In this document: one piece after another, positions 32,339 through 32,949 of the stretch
How the letters are laid out: every line of letters begins with the position of its first letter
Position numbering within the stretch: the first letter of the stretch is position 1
NCBI RefSeq assembly: GCF_025963695.1
Contig: NZ_JAOQAH010000074.1
Span: 1 to 32,949 of the forward strand
Direction: 5' to 3'
Source of the DNA: Segetibacter sp.
GTDB taxonomy: Bacteria; Bacteroidota; Bacteroidia; Chitinophagales; Chitinophagaceae
Length of the DNA stretch: 32,949 bases
Notes under the pieces: generated by a model
Databases searched by the model: none
The model's input: the letters and a program-made list of their open reading frames with translations, nothing else
What the model was told of the DNA's origin: nothing
Program-made: the position numbers and the translations under genes

Positions 32339-32688
32339 TAAGTAAAACTTTTGATAGTATAAGCCCTGCCGGCCCGGTAGGGCTTTTTTATTGCCGGTTA
32401 TCTGTTACCGCTACAGGCTTAATGGTTGCCGCTGCATGTTAAAGGAATGGAATTTTGTGATTACAAGCATTTTATAAGAATGTTACTATTGTTGCGACGC
32501 TCCATTCAACAATTGTTCTTATGGAAGCTTTTTTGGGGGTAAAGAAGCACATGGGCCACAACTTTTTCACGTATGCGAAATCTTAGGGGTTAGGGTATTA
32601 ATATCAAAAGCCAAAATTTTGAATATAGAAACTTGAAACAGCCACAGGCAACGGGAAACTGATTTCGAGTTTGTAACTTCGTTCCTGT
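32339..32688. other. Intergenic region with terminator and an imperfect long hairpin
   Basis: 350 bp between ppiD and the DUF2480 gene. After the ppiD terminator there is a region 32473-32522 in which ATAAGAA pairs with TTCTTAT and the inner ATTGTTG pairs with CAACAAT, enclosing the motif TTGCGACGC (32492-32500). No ORF in the remainder is convincing. Confidence 0.5.
32361..32389 (+). terminator. Rho-independent terminator after ppiD
   Basis: AAGCCCTGCC (32361-32370) pairs with the GGTAGGGCTT arm ending at 32384 (one G-T pair), followed by a T-run. It lies 22 bases after the stop. Confidence 0.9.
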
Positions 32689-32949
32689 ATGGAAAACGTA
32701 ATTATTAATAAAGTTGCCGAAAGCGCACTTACCTCTATAGACCTCGAAGAATATTATCCCAAAGGTGACACAGCAGTGTTTGATTTGAAGGATCATTTGT
32801 TTATGGGTCTGATCTTGAAAGAGAAAGATTTTAGGGCCGCGTTGCAAACGTATGACTGGGAACAGTTCCGGGATAAGAACGTAGCTATTACTTGTTCAGC
32901 TGATGCAATTATACCGATGTGGGCTTATATGCTTGTTGCCAGTAACCTG
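32689..32949 (+). CDS. DUF2480 family protein, N-terminal fragment
   Basis: The first 87 codons; the gene runs off the right edge. ATG 32689 gives MENVIINKVAESALTSIDLEEYYPKGD, FDLKDHLFMGLILKEKDFR, VAITCSADAIIPMWAYMLVAS. These blocks match what I recall of DUF2480, a Bacteroidota-restricted family of about 170 residues with no known function. The family assignment is from memory of the ITCSADAI(I/V)P motif. Cytoplasmic; no signal peptide. Confidence 0.8.
   Translation, partial: MENVIINKVAESALTSIDLEEYYPKGDTAVFDLKDHLFMGLILKEKDFRAALQTYDWEQFRDKNVAITCSADAIIPMWAYMLVASNL

Overview
The window looks like a chromosomal segment of a low-GC member of the Bacteroidota, probably a Chitinophagaceae-type soil or freshwater bacterium. 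The reasons are a good TTTG-N19-TAnnTTTG promoter (the Bacteroidota sigma consensus) upstream of ppiD, a type IX secretion C-terminal-domain-like protein, a DUF2480 gene, the PnuC plus NadR-type kinase pair, and closest remembered similarity of the housekeeping proteins to that phylum. There are no phage genes, insertion sequences, CRISPR arrays, tRNAs or rRNAs that I can see. The family assignment is inference from recall, not a database search.

Layout. 1-2800: the start of a PQQ-type dehydrogenase (partial, minus), two secreted proteins of unknown role, an outer-membrane barrel protein and a small unknown protein. 2851-7773: nicotinamide riboside uptake and phosphorylation (pnuC, nadR-like), mtgA, a LysE exporter and a large glycosyltransferase fused to a decayed sugar-phosphate-transferase module. 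7888-13514: an inositol-monophosphatase-family enzyme, thiL, an S41 peptidase-like lipoprotein, two small unknown proteins and a DEAD-box helicase. 13617-16673: a minus-strand run ybeY, CAP-domain protein, mnmG that carries two parS sites. 16749-19740: feoA-nadD, then convergent chrA and a 2-oxoglutarate oxygenase. 19894-25199: a mini T9SS sorting-domain protein, recQ, then kdsD-manC (sugar-phosphate supply for LPS and polysaccharide). 25384-28471: a secreted regulatory-domain protein, an acidic disordered protein, an SPW membrane protein and a metallo-beta-lactamase-fold enzyme. 28641-32949: nadA, a 572-bp AT-rich gap with several DnaA boxes, a PpiD-like foldase and the start of a DUF2480 gene.

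The most notable result is a probable replication-origin neighbourhood. The gap between nadA and ppiD (29649-30220) holds at least four close matches to the DnaA box plus palindromes, and about 14 kb away lie one perfect and one near-perfect parS site around mnmG. No single gene cluster forms an obvious new pathway. Three NAD loci (pnuC-nadR, nadD, nadA) and several cell-envelope genes (mtgA, glycosyltransferase, kdsD, manC, ppiD) are scattered among housekeeping genes, which fits a conserved chromosomal core rather than an accessory island.
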